A stretch of 64,000 bases of DNA from SMWD01 sp964629475 (GTDB taxonomy: Bacteria; Pseudomonadota; Gammaproteobacteria; Steroidobacterales; GCA-2729495), in contig CAZVQW010000014.1 in the NCBI GenBank assembly GCA_964629475.1, positions 13,395 through 77,394 of the forward strand, given 5' to 3'. Positions 27,572 through 36,154 of the stretch are shown here, one piece after another; the stretch's first letter is position 1; each line of letters starts with the position of its first letter. The notes below the pieces were generated by a model. It worked only from the letters and a program-made list of their open reading frames with translations. It was not told the DNA's origin and made no database searches. The translations under genes and the position numbers were made by a program.

Positions 27572-28465
27572 ATGTTTACCTCGATCGAAGATCTCGAAGA
27601 ACAGTTTGGCCAGCAGGGATATATTGCCGACCGGTTACTGCTGACCAGCATTTACCTCTCGGTTACGCTTGGCAAACCGATCTTTCTTGAGGGGGAACCG
27701 GGTGTCGGCAAGACCGAAGTAGCCAAGGCGCTGGCAGCGATACTCGATACGGAACTCATTCGGCTGCAGTGTTACGAAGGACTGGACGCGTATACGGCAT
27801 TGTATGAATGGAACTATCCGCGACAGATGCTGGAACTGCGCATGGAAGAAGCTCGTGGCATTGACAAGGCCACCATCGGCAAGGATATCTTCCGTGAAGA
27901 GTTTCTGCTCAAGCGCCCGCTATTGCGCGCCATTCAAACTAAGGGCGATCAACCACCGGTGCTATTAATCGATGAGATCGACCGTTCGGACCATGAATTC
28001 GAGGCATTCCTGCTCGAAATACTGTCAGATTTTCAGATTACTATTCCCGAGATCGGCACCATCCATCCGCAACATCCGCCGATTGTCGTACTGACATCAA
28101 ATCGTACCAGGGAAATACACGATGCCCTGAAACGCCGCTGCCTGTACCACTGGATTGATTACCCGACACTCGAGAAGGAAATAAGCATCCTCGAATCACG
28201 CGTTCCGGGTATTCAGCAACGGTTCTCCCGGCAGATTTGTCGTTTCATGCAAACGATCAGAAGCCAGGATTTCTTCAAACGACCCGGTGTTGCCGAAACC
28301 ATCGACTGGGCCCATGCCCTGCTGACGCTGGGCGTTGAGGAATTAACGGAAGACACCGTCAACGCAACCCTCGGCTGTATCCTGAAATACAAGGATGATC
28401 TGGAGAAACTTCAGTATGAAGATCTCTCTCGATTGATTGCGGATACCGCCGACACAGAATCCTGA
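27572..28465 (+). CDS. coxD: MoxR-type AAA+ ATPase (CoxD-like)
   Basis: This 297-residue ATPase has Walker A GEPGVGKTEVAK (about 44-55), Walker B VLLIDEIDRSDHEFEAFLLEIL and sensor-1/arginine region VVLTSNRTREIHDALKRRCLYHWIDYP. CoxD-type MoxR ATPases act as chaperones in building the active site of Mo hydroxylases together with a VWA partner. It is followed by that partner in an overlapping or nearly overlapping frame. Here the pair is separated from both Mo hydroxylase operons by several kilobases. Confidence 0.92.
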   Translation: MFTSIEDLEEQFGQQGYIADRLLLTSIYLSVTLGKPIFLEGEPGVGKTEVAKALAAILDTELIRLQCYEGLDAYTALYEWNYPRQMLELRMEEARGIDKATIGKDIFREEFLLKRPLLRAIQTKGDQPPVLLIDEIDRSDHEFEAFLLEILSDFQITIPEIGTIHPQHPPIVVLTSNRTREIHDALKRRCLYHWIDYPTLEKEISILESRVPGIQQRFSRQICRFMQTIRSQDFFKRPGVAETIDWAHALLTLGVEELTEDTVNATLGCILKYKDDLEKLQYEDLSRLIADTADTES

Positions 28466-28469
28466 ACCA

Positions 28470-29639
28470 GTGGTGCAATCCGCTCCAACTTCTCAAACGT
28501 CATCACGGGCCAGCCTGCTGGTCCACATGGTGCAGTTTTCCAGGGAACTCGGCGCCGCCGGCATACCGGTCGACACCGCAAACATGATTGACCTGTGCCG
28601 TTGCTTCTCTTATGTCGACATCAGTCACAAGCCTGATTTCTATGCTGCCGCAAGAGCCAATCTTGTTTCCAGCCACGAAGACTTTCCCCGCTTCGATCGC
28701 GTGTTTGAAGCTTTCTGGCAAAAGACAGTCAGCCGGGCGGTGGACAAAACTGATACCGAAGACACACATGATGAGAATGCGGTACGCAAGAGTGCGAAAG
28801 AACAAAAACACAGGCCGGACGAAATCGATAACGATCCGGCACCCAGCGAACAACAGTCATCGCAGATTGAATACAGCCCCGATGAGATTCTGGCCAGGAG
28901 AGACCTGGGTAGCCTGAATGCTGAAGAATTGCAACGAGCGCGACAACTCATGGCAAAACTGCTTGCCGTTATTGCAAACACCAGGAGTCGCCGACGCGCC
29001 CCCGCCCACACGGGTCGGGACCTTAATTTCCGTCGCATGCTCCGTCGCACAACACTCGACGGGCAGGACATGAGCAAACTGCTGTACCGTCGGCGTCGCA
29101 TTCGGAAAACCAGGCTGATGTTGCTCTGCGATGTCAGCGGTTCGATGGAGCGTTACAGCCGATTCCTGATTCATTTCATCTGTGCCTTGCGACATGAATT
29201 ACCTGATGTCGAAGTCGCCGTATTTTCCACGCGCCTGACCGTCATCACACCTCTGCTGGCCAGTAAGGGAACCGAGGAAGCACTGCGCCACTTCTCAGAG
29301 CGGGTACCGGACTGGGCCGGCGGCACGGATATCGGACAGTGCATCAGTGACTTCAACCGGCATTTTGCTGCGCAGATGATGAGTTCGCGAACAATTGCCG
29401 TGGTTCTGAGCGATGGCTGGGATCGGGGGGATGCAGTGCAGATGAGCGCCGCCATCAATGACCTGCGGCGGAATGTACAAAAACTAATATGGCTGAACCC
29501 CCTGCTCGGCAGCGAAAATTACCAACCCCTGTGCCGCGGTATTAAAACCGCCCTGCCTCACCTGGACTATTTTCTGCCGGCGCATAATCTCGAAAGTCTG
29601 GGAAAACTGGTGGACTTGTTACGCGAGATCTGGCGATAA
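28470..29639 (+). CDS. coxE: VWA-domain protein (CoxE-like)
   Basis: This protein of about 389 residues has a helical N-terminal part, an acidic/charged linker (about 100-170) and a C-terminal von Willebrand A domain with the MIDAS motif DVSGSMERYSR. CoxE proteins work with CoxD-type ATPases in Mo hydroxylase maturation. The start is uncertain: GTG at 28470, just after the ATPase stop, is my choice; a TTG at 28437 within the upstream gene is possible. Arg-rich RRRAPAHTGRDLNFRRML before the VWA domain is usual for the family. Confidence 0.88.
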   Translation: MVQSAPTSQTSSRASLLVHMVQFSRELGAAGIPVDTANMIDLCRCFSYVDISHKPDFYAAARANLVSSHEDFPRFDRVFEAFWQKTVSRAVDKTDTEDTHDENAVRKSAKEQKHRPDEIDNDPAPSEQQSSQIEYSPDEILARRDLGSLNAEELQRARQLMAKLLAVIANTRSRRRAPAHTGRDLNFRRMLRRTTLDGQDMSKLLYRRRRIRKTRLMLLCDVSGSMERYSRFLIHFICALRHELPDVEVAVFSTRLTVITPLLASKGTEEALRHFSERVPDWAGGTDIGQCISDFNRHFAAQMMSSRTIAVVLSDGWDRGDAVQMSAAINDLRRNVQKLIWLNPLLGSENYQPLCRGIKTALPHLDYFLPAHNLESLGKLVDLLREIWR

Positions 29640-29659
29640 CCGGACACTCAAAAAGAACC

Positions 29660-30274
29660 TGTGGGAGCGGCTTTAGCCGCGACCGGAAGCACACATGCTG
29701 TCACTAAGTTCTACTCCACGCCAAATACGATAATGAATAATCCTCGCGATGCTTAACCAAACCCGCTCGTACGGGATTTTCAAGAATGTAATTGCCAACC
29801 TCGTACAGATGTTCGATACGACGCAATGCACGATCATGGAACCCCGACTGCCATACTCGCATTGTTTTTTGCCGGGCCAGATTGATTCGGCGAGCGGCTC
29901 TGCCCTTGAGGCGTCCTACAACTCGGCTCAACGAATCATCACAGCTTAACTGAAGAAGCCAGTGCAGGTGATCTGGCATGACTACATACGCGAATGTCCC
30001 CGAGACGCCCGCGTGGTCAAGGAAACGGATTTCATCTGCGACTATCTGCCCGAGAGACAAATCAACGAACGGTTTCTGGCTTGAATGACAACGCGTGGTG
30101 ATCAGGTAGATTTGCCCTCTCCGAGATATGCGCCCGACACGGAGATCGCGGCTATGGGGAGATCTGCCTCGCACTATTGCATAGTGCCGTTGCTGTACGG
30201 CAATGTCGTGCGTTTAATATTGGTGTTGTTGGCAGATTTAGGGGGAGTGAATCGCGGCTAAAGCCGCTCCCACA
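29660..30274 (-). mobile_element. REP-RAYT-REP unit 2 (615 bp)
   Basis: This is the second copy of the unit seen at 22417-23032, inverted. REPs lie at 29660-29682 and 30251-30274, again facing inward, with the same leader and tail around the transposase. Both copies having their REPs at matching distances supports movement or copying of the whole ~615-bp unit. Confidence 0.8.
29704..30174 (-). CDS. REP-associated tyrosine transposase (RAYT), copy 2
   Basis: This 156-residue RAYT is about 80% identical by eye to the copy at 22517-22981. The HUH motif is VVMPDHLHWLLQL and the Tyr region VGNYILENPVRAGLV. The GTG start is conserved. Differences are spread through the protein, so the two copies are not a very recent duplication. 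Confidence 0.93.
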   Translation of the reverse strand: MRGRSPHSRDLRVGRISRRGQIYLITTRCHSSQKPFVDLSLGQIVADEIRFLDHAGVSGTFAYVVMPDHLHWLLQLSCDDSLSRVVGRLKGRAARRINLARQKTMRVWQSGFHDRALRRIEHLYEVGNYILENPVRAGLVKHREDYSLSYLAWSRT

Positions 30275-30282
30275 AACACCTT

Positions 30283-30309
30283 ATCGCGGCAAGGTGCCGT
30301 TCCTTCTAC
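30283..30309. repeat. Degenerate REP next to RAYT unit 2
   Basis: ATCGCGGCAAGGTGCCGT followed by TCCTTCTAC resembles one arm of the second REP type seen at 35.1 and 45.5 kb. It touches the stop of the downstream Mo hydroxylase gene (30306). Confidence 0.5.
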
Positions 30310-32636
30310 AACTTGCCAAGCCCCGCAAGAATCTTCTCGGGCGTAATCGGCAACTCCCGCACCCTGACACCGACTGCATTGTAGATCGCATTAGCAATAG
30401 CCGGTGCCGGTACCGTGACACAGGGCTCCGAGAGGCTCTTGGCGCCAAACGGACCGGTCGGTTCATCGGACTCGATAAAAATACTCTCGATTTTCGGCGG
30501 CATCTCAACAGCGGTCGGCATTTTATAATCGAGAAAATCGCTCGACAAACACGCGCCGCTGTCAGGATCAAACACCAGGTTTTCCATCAGCGCATAACCC
30601 ATGCCCTGCTGGAACCCCCCTTCCACCTGGCCTTCAGCACCGGCAGGATGTACCAGCTTGCCCAGGTCATGCGCAAATACCACTCTGAGCACTTCGACTT
30701 CGCCGGTTTCCGTATCCACCTCAACTTCGACGAACTCCACAGAAGCAGGAGATGGATTGGCCGGCGGCGCCATACTCGACAACCCGATGATCGTGCCTTT
30801 TTCCGCCAGGTTGGTCGGCTGCGGCCCTTCTTCGGTCATGACGACAAACGGTGCCTCGGCACGCGTAACGACATCGACCACGCTGATCTTCGCATCGGGC
30901 GATCCTTTGACACAGACCATACCGTCACGAACTTCCAGATCATCCGGACTGGCTTCGAGTAAACCACCCGCCACTTCCAGCAATCTCTGTTTGGCTTCGC
31001 CCGCCGCCGCCTTAACCGCATTACCCGCCGAATAAGTAATACGACTTGCGTGGCTGGGTGCATCGAACGGCACGGTATCGGTATCCGCGTAAGTCATGCG
31101 TACCTGGTCGGCAGTAAGACCCAGTTCTTCGGCAGCAATCATGCACAGCGTTGTAATCTGTCCCGACCCAATATCTACTGCGGCCGTCGATAAATCTGCC
31201 GTACCGTCACGGTTGAGTTTCACGATAGCGCCGGAGTGCTCGTAAATATCCGGAAACCCGACACAGCCACTGACCCAGATGGGCTGACAGCCAAGTCCGA
31301 TACCGCGCTTTTTGACATTCTGATCACTGCCGGCCGGAGTCCTGCTGCTCCAGCCGATGCGTTCGGCAGCTTGCTGCAGACAATCCTGAAACCGGTAACT
31401 GTCGAGCTTCGCCTGTGGATTGAACGGATGCGGATCACCCTGCTTATAAGAGTTATTCAGCCGGAACTCGACCGGATCGAAACCAAGCTCTTCGCATATC
31501 TCATCAATCTGCGATTCAACCGCAAACGCGCCCTGCGGCGATCCATAACCCCGATAACCGCCACCGATCATGTTATTGGTATAGACCGTCTTACCTTCCC
31601 AATGCTGGTCCGCACACGGATAAGTCAGAAGAATGCCGAACATGCCGTGCACATTGATGACTTCCGCACCATGTGTTGCGTGCGCGCCGCAATCCAGCGT
31701 GCTCTCGGCATAGCGGGCGACAAACCTGCCGTCTTTCGTAATCCCGGTTTTCAGATAAACCTTGATCGGGTTTCTGGTGGTCGAAATAAAATCTTCATAC
31801 CGGGTCTGTTCTATCCTGACGGGTCTGCCTGTTTTCAGGCTCAGCAGGGCCGCAACCGGTTCGATGTACCCAATATCCAGTTTTCCGCCAAAGCCACCGC
31901 CAATGTAGGCAGGCTTGATCACTTTGACCCTGCTCTCCGGCATGTCGAGCACGAACGCCAGTTTTTCCCGCAAGCCGAACAAGTGTTGCATCGACGAATG
32001 AACGGTCAGATTGCCCCCGGTATCACTATCGACAACACAGACCCGGGGTTCCATATAACAAGTGTGCACTCTCTGGGTCTGATAAGTGCCCTCGAAGATA
32101 TGGTCGGCTTTCTCAAAGCCAGCTTCGACATCGCCGAAGGCGACGACCGGATTGACCGCCACATTATTCTCGGCACCCTCATGAATTTCCGGAGCACCGT
32201 CAGCCATCGCGGCATCCGGATCAAAAACGGCCGGTAACTCTTCATACTCGACTTCGATCAACTCCAGAGCCTGTTCGGCAATGCCGGCGGATGTGGCCGC
32301 CACCGCCGCCACCGGTTGACCGGCATAACGCACGGTATTGCTCATGATGAGCATGTCCTGGACCATGCTTGGTGCCAGAGTGGGCACAAAGTAGACCGGG
32401 CAATATTTTCGTTGCGGCACATCCTCCGGCAGCAGGACGGCTTTTACGCCCGGCAATTTCGCTGCAGCGCTGGCATCGATATTTACAATCCGCGCATGCG
32501 GATACGGGCTGCGCAACAATTTGGCGTGCAGCATTCCCGGCAACACCACGTTGACCGGATACTGTTTGCCGCCGGTTACTTTATCCAGGGCATCGGGACG
32601 TGGAACACTTTTGCCAAGGACAGTCGTATTCGTCAT
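30306..32636 (-). CDS. Second molybdenum hydroxylase, large (Mo-cofactor) subunit
   Basis: This 776-residue xanthine-oxidase-family catalytic subunit has a hammerhead domain (about 15-120), cofactor motif GGGFGGKLDIGY, the active-site loop GGYRGYGSPQGAF and the catalytic Glu in GAKSLSEPCVTVPA. The loop resembles those of form II/aromatic-type hydroxylases rather than CO dehydrogenase. GAGAGGAT precedes the ATG. It is the last gene of a three-gene operon. Substrate is unknown; an aromatic or purine-like compound is likely by family. Confidence 0.93.
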   Translation of the reverse strand: MTNTTVLGKSVPRPDALDKVTGGKQYPVNVVLPGMLHAKLLRSPYPHARIVNIDASAAAKLPGVKAVLLPEDVPQRKYCPVYFVPTLAPSMVQDMLIMSNTVRYAGQPVAAVAATSAGIAEQALELIEVEYEELPAVFDPDAAMADGAPEIHEGAENNVAVNPVVAFGDVEAGFEKADHIFEGTYQTQRVHTCYMEPRVCVVDSDTGGNLTVHSSMQHLFGLREKLAFVLDMPESRVKVIKPAYIGGGFGGKLDIGYIEPVAALLSLKTGRPVRIEQTRYEDFISTTRNPIKVYLKTGITKDGRFVARYAESTLDCGAHATHGAEVINVHGMFGILLTYPCADQHWEGKTVYTNNMIGGGYRGYGSPQGAFAVESQIDEICEELGFDPVEFRLNNSYKQGDPHPFNPQAKLDSYRFQDCLQQAAERIGWSSRTPAGSDQNVKKRGIGLGCQPIWVSGCVGFPDIYEHSGAIVKLNRDGTADLSTAAVDIGSGQITTLCMIAAEELGLTADQVRMTYADTDTVPFDAPSHASRITYSAGNAVKAAAGEAKQRLLEVAGGLLEASPDDLEVRDGMVCVKGSPDAKISVVDVVTRAEAPFVVMTEEGPQPTNLAEKGTIIGLSSMAPPANPSPASVEFVEVEVDTETGEVEVLRVVFAHDLGKLVHPAGAEGQVEGGFQQGMGYALMENLVFDPDSGACLSSDFLDYKMPTAVEMPPKIESIFIESDEPTGPFGAKSLSEPCVTVPAPAIANAIYNAVGVRVRELPITPEKILAGLGKL

Positions 32637-32648
32637 GAGCCAATCCTC

Positions 32649-33116
32649 TCAAGCACTGTTCTCTGCCGCCAGCTTGATGGCATCTACGATTTTCTGGTAG
32701 CCGGTACACCGGCACAGATTGCCAGCAATAGCATGTCTGATCTGCTCTTCATCGGGATCGGAAACTGTTGCCAGTAACTCCCGGGCAGCCATGATGGTTC
32801 CGCAGGTACAGTATCCACACTGTACTGCTCCGGCATCGATAAAAGCCTGTTGTAACGGGTCGAGTTTGTCGTTTGCAGCAATCCCCTCGATACTAACGAC
32901 CGATTTATCCTGCACGGACATCGCGTAAACCATGCAGGAATAAACTGCTTTGCCGTCTACGTGAATAGTGCAACAACCGCAGCCCCCCGTGTCACATCCT
33001 TTTTTCGTACCAATCAGACCCAGGTTTTCTCTGAGCACCCGCAACAGGCTGTCCTGCGGTTCGACGGCGAGTTCGTGATTCTCACCGTTAATTTCAAGAT
33101 TGATCAACTGCTTCAC
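32649..33116 (-). CDS. Second molybdenum hydroxylase, 2Fe-2S subunit
   Basis: This 155-residue protein has the two cluster sites GCDTGGCGCCTIHVDG plus Cys in VYSCMVY, and QCGYCTCGTIM with GNLCRCTGY. The first site has an extra Cys (CGCC), and QCGYCTCG replaces the common CTPG. The start is GTG with AGGAGAAA upstream. It is 12 nt from the large subunit gene. Confidence 0.93.
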   Translation of the reverse strand: MKQLINLEINGENHELAVEPQDSLLRVLRENLGLIGTKKGCDTGGCGCCTIHVDGKAVYSCMVYAMSVQDKSVVSIEGIAANDKLDPLQQAFIDAGAVQCGYCTCGTIMAARELLATVSDPDEEQIRHAIAGNLCRCTGYQKIVDAIKLAAENSA

Positions 33117-33130
33117 AATCTTATTTCTCC

Positions 33131-34006
33131 TCAGTTCAGGCGAGCCATAGCGCGATGCAGGGTACGCTCAGTCAGCACGCCGGCCATGGCAGAGCGGTAT
33201 TCAGCCGAAGCCCTGTGATCCGCCATGGGTGAAATATCGGCCTTTACAGCCTGGCCCGCATCACTCATTAATTTATCAGTCATCTTCTGTCCCGCCAGCA
33301 ATTTCTCCGCCGAACCGGACCGCAGCGGTATCTCGTTAACTCCGCCCCCGAGCACAACCCGTGCGGACTCGCAGACTCCCGATTGATCAATCACCATCTG
33401 CACCGCCACATTGACGATGGCGAGATCGTTGGCATTGGTTTCAAGCTTGATGAAGGCGCCGGTGGATCCGGGCGCTGGTTGCGGCAGAGTTAACCCTGTT
33501 AAAAACTCATCCGGCCCCAGCGAGCTTTCGAACAAACCCGTGGAGAAATCCTCCAGGCTGATTTCCCTGGTTCCGGCTTTGCCTTGTGCCGTAACCTGAC
33601 CACCAAGCGCCAGACACGCTGTCGGCAAGTCAAAATAGGGGCAGACTGCTGCAATATTGCCGCCAACAGTTGCGGCATTCATGATTTGCACAGGCGCATA
33701 ACGCAGCGCATCCGTTACAGCACCCCAGCCGGGAGCATCTTGAATCTCCGCTGCTTTTTCAAACCCGGCAAGCCGGACCATGGCGCCAATTCGCAACCCT
33801 TCCGGGCCGGCAACGATATCTGTCATACCAAGCTTCTGGATATCGATAAAGACATCGATACCCGGCAACAAATCTCGTGCGGCAAGACCGTGGACGAAGC
33901 TCCCTCCGGCCAGGATCATCGCGCGTTCACCATGCTCCTGCAGCAACTCGACCACTTCCCTGCCGCTATCCGGCAAGAAATAGTTTTCCAAAGTTGTGAG
34001 TGACAC
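33131..34006 (-). CDS. Second molybdenum hydroxylase, FAD-binding subunit
   Basis: This 291-residue subunit has AGGSFVHGLAARDLLPG as the first FAD motif and ATVGGNIAAVCPYFDLPTA as the second, followed by the flavoprotein C-terminal domain. It lacks the extra 4Fe-4S insertion of 4-hydroxybenzoyl-CoA reductase. The start is GTG with GGGAGAG upstream. It is the first gene of the operon; the divergent sterol-desaturase-like gene starts 168 nt away. Confidence 0.91.
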   Translation of the reverse strand: MSLTTLENYFLPDSGREVVELLQEHGERAMILAGGSFVHGLAARDLLPGIDVFIDIQKLGMTDIVAGPEGLRIGAMVRLAGFEKAAEIQDAPGWGAVTDALRYAPVQIMNAATVGGNIAAVCPYFDLPTACLALGGQVTAQGKAGTREISLEDFSTGLFESSLGPDEFLTGLTLPQPAPGSTGAFIKLETNANDLAIVNVAVQMVIDQSGVCESARVVLGGGVNEIPLRSGSAEKLLAGQKMTDKLMSDAGQAVKADISPMADHRASAEYRSAMAGVLTERTLHRAMARLN

Positions 34007-34173
34007 GGCCTCTCTCCCAGCAATGACCGAATGATGCCGATATACCCTGTTGCACGGCCTGCAAGCGCTCAGCAGAGCATAAGCGCAATAAGATTACCAT
34101 GTTTGCGGAAACCCCAATCTGCAAAATGAGCCGGAAACTTGATCGAAATTACCTTTACTTGCTATAGAGAGGC

Positions 34174-34992
34174 ATGGAATGGAATGACTGGATACTGGGA
34201 CACGAGATCGCTATCCGTCTGGGGTTTTTTATCGGCATCTTTGCGGCAGTCGCAACCTGGGAACTCATGGCGCCACGCCGGGTGCTTACAGCTTCCAAAC
34301 TGGTCCGCTGGTGTAATAACCTGGGACTGGTGTTCATCAACACACTGGTTCTGAGACTGCTCTTTCCCGTCGCGGCGGCGGGTCTGGCCGCCCTTGCCCA
34401 GCTGCGCGGCTGGGGTCTGTTCAACGTCTATCCGATTCCATTCCCGATCGCGACGATCCTGGCAATCGTCATTCTGGATGGGGTAATTTATTTGCAGCAT
34501 GTGATGTTCCACGCGATACCTGTCCTGTGGAGATTGCATCGGGTGCACCACGCCGACCCGGATTACGATGTCACAACCGGCGCCCGGTTTCACCCGGTGG
34601 AGATCATCCTCTCCATGCTAATTAAATTCGCCACGATCCTTGTGCTGGGACCAACGGTTGTTGCAGTCGTGATCTTCGAGGTACTACTGAATGCCACCGC
34701 CCTGTTTAATCACGGCAACATCCGCCTGCCGCTCGGTGTGGACCGTGTACTACGCCTGTTCCTGGTGACGCCGGACATGCACCGGGTCCATCACTCCGTG
34801 GAAGACGATGAGACCAACAGCAATTTTGGCTTCAGCCTGCCCTGGTGGGATCGTCTGTTCGGCACCTATCGAGATCAGCCGCGGGCCGGCCACGAAGGGA
34901 TGACGATTGGTATCCACCAATACACCGAGCCCAGGCAGGTCACGTGGCTTCCCGGGATATTGACGTTGCCGTTCAAGGGAAAAATTAAGTGA
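34174..34992 (+). CDS. Sterol desaturase/fatty acid hydroxylase-family membrane protein
   Basis: This 272-residue integral membrane protein has the three-part diiron histidine pattern: LQHVMFH (about 109-115), HRVHHADPDYD (about 122-132) and HRVHHSVEDDETNSNFG (about 206-222). Such enzymes hydroxylate or desaturate lipids using O2. About four hydrophobic segments precede and divide the His clusters. It is a single gene with its own divergent promoter region; the lipid substrate is unknown. Confidence 0.92.
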   Translation: MEWNDWILGHEIAIRLGFFIGIFAAVATWELMAPRRVLTASKLVRWCNNLGLVFINTLVLRLLFPVAAAGLAALAQLRGWGLFNVYPIPFPIATILAIVILDGVIYLQHVMFHAIPVLWRLHRVHHADPDYDVTTGARFHPVEIILSMLIKFATILVLGPTVVAVVIFEVLLNATALFNHGNIRLPLGVDRVLRLFLVTPDMHRVHHSVEDDETNSNFGFSLPWWDRLFGTYRDQPRAGHEGMTIGIHQYTEPRQVTWLPGILTLPFKGKIK

Positions 34993-35092
34993 CTACGCTA
35001 TAAACTGGCGCCAATGGGATGGAGATCATCGGGAGCGACGGTAACAAGCAGTCGACTCCAACCAGGCATAGGTTTGCCTTTACGGAATAACG

Positions 35093-35154
35093 CGTAGGAG
35101 CGGCATCCTGCCGCGATTCACACGGAACAATCGCGGCAGGATGCCGCTCCTACG
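35093..35154. repeat. REPIN (paired inverted REPs)
   Basis: Two perfect 26-base inverted arms (35093-35118 and 35129-35154), each CGTAGGAGCGGCATCCTGCC plus CGCGATT-type end, flank a 10-base spacer. The core resembles the RAYT-flanking REPs but has A for G at position four and a different loop. It lies between convergent genes and could act as a transcript-end hairpin. Confidence 0.88.
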
Positions 35155-35164
35155 GCCAGAGCAG

Positions 35165-35938
35165 TTAATCGCCGGCGGGCTTCCTGAACAGCAACGTGAA
35201 CCGATCCGTGTTGCCGCGGACCGTCTTGCGCCCCACTTCGTAACGCAATTCATCATCCGGTCGGAAGTGCAGATCGCTGAAATCCACCAGCACGAACCCT
35301 GCGGCCTGAATCTCTTTAATCGCCAACACCGGATCCATCCGGCGCCAGTTTTCGGCTGTGTCCGGATCGTTGTGCCGGCGCGTGTGATCGACAACTCCGT
35401 ACAGACCACCCGGTTTCAACGCTTCGAAGGCGGCTTTATTGATGTTTGCCCGAGCCGCCGGCAGGAAGTTATGCAGATTACGGAACGTCAGGATCAGGTC
35501 CGCATCATCGATACCGATGCTGAACTCGCCAATTTCGAACAGACCGACGATATCCGTCGGTTTGAACTGCGCATCCAGCGGCAGAATCTCGACTTTGGAA
35601 AGCTCATCATGCTTCTCGAGTGTTTTACCTATCCGACTCGTGCCCAGCGTTAAGAAATACTTGCCCTTGTCAGCCACGACCTGCGCAGCAATCTTGGTGT
35701 ACCAACCACCACCCGGCACGAGTTCCACAACGCGCATATCTTCCTGAAGACCCAGAAATTCCAGTGTCTGGCGTGGTTTGCGGTTTTTATCCCGCTCTTT
35801 CTCAGCCGCAGTGCGGATATCACTGTCGATGGCTTGCTGGATTTGTTTACCGATCGGGCTCAGCTTCGGTGGGCCAAACTGGGCATGGGCCACTGAAACA
35901 CAGGCACTCAGAATAATAATAGTGATTAGTTTGCGCAT
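35165..35938 (-). CDS. Exported class I methyltransferase-like protein
   Basis: This 257-residue protein begins with a signal peptide (MRKLITIIILSACVSVAHA) and then a Rossmann methyltransferase fold with the SAM motif VVELVPGGGWYTKIAA. The later DLILTFRNLHNF and LKPGGLYGVVDHTRR are usual for the COG4798-type predicted methyltransferases. A periplasmic place for a SAM enzyme is odd, since SAM is not expected there; the family is nonetheless commonly annotated this way. Possibly it has lost methyltransfer. AGAGGAT precedes the ATG. Confidence 0.87.
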   Translation of the reverse strand: MRKLITIIILSACVSVAHAQFGPPKLSPIGKQIQQAIDSDIRTAAEKERDKNRKPRQTLEFLGLQEDMRVVELVPGGGWYTKIAAQVVADKGKYFLTLGTSRIGKTLEKHDELSKVEILPLDAQFKPTDIVGLFEIGEFSIGIDDADLILTFRNLHNFLPAARANINKAAFEALKPGGLYGVVDHTRRHNDPDTAENWRRMDPVLAIKEIQAAGFVLVDFSDLHFRPDDELRYEVGRKTVRGNTDRFTLLFRKPAGD

Positions 35939-36154
35939 GAAGATGATCCTCTTGTATTAGTCCGACCCATTGTCTTGACCCGCCAAGCAATGTACTGTTT
36001 TCTGCGTCTTCGGAACAGCCCTTAGGACTGCCGCTGCCCGGCAGCGCAGGAATTTTCTCCGGGGGGAGAGCATCCTGCCACGAATGCCGCGGCGATGGGA
36101 GTCTGATCATTCAGCCAGGGCCGTACCCAAAAAGAATACTAAGGAGTGCAACCC

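Noticed and set aside
31236..32237. 333-codon plus-strand frame inside the second Mo hydroxylase gene
   Set aside because: Antisense to conserved cofactor motifs; no family similarity.
30306..34006. 4-hydroxybenzoyl-CoA reductase
   Set aside because: The FAD subunit lacks the additional 4Fe-4S insertion expected of that enzyme.
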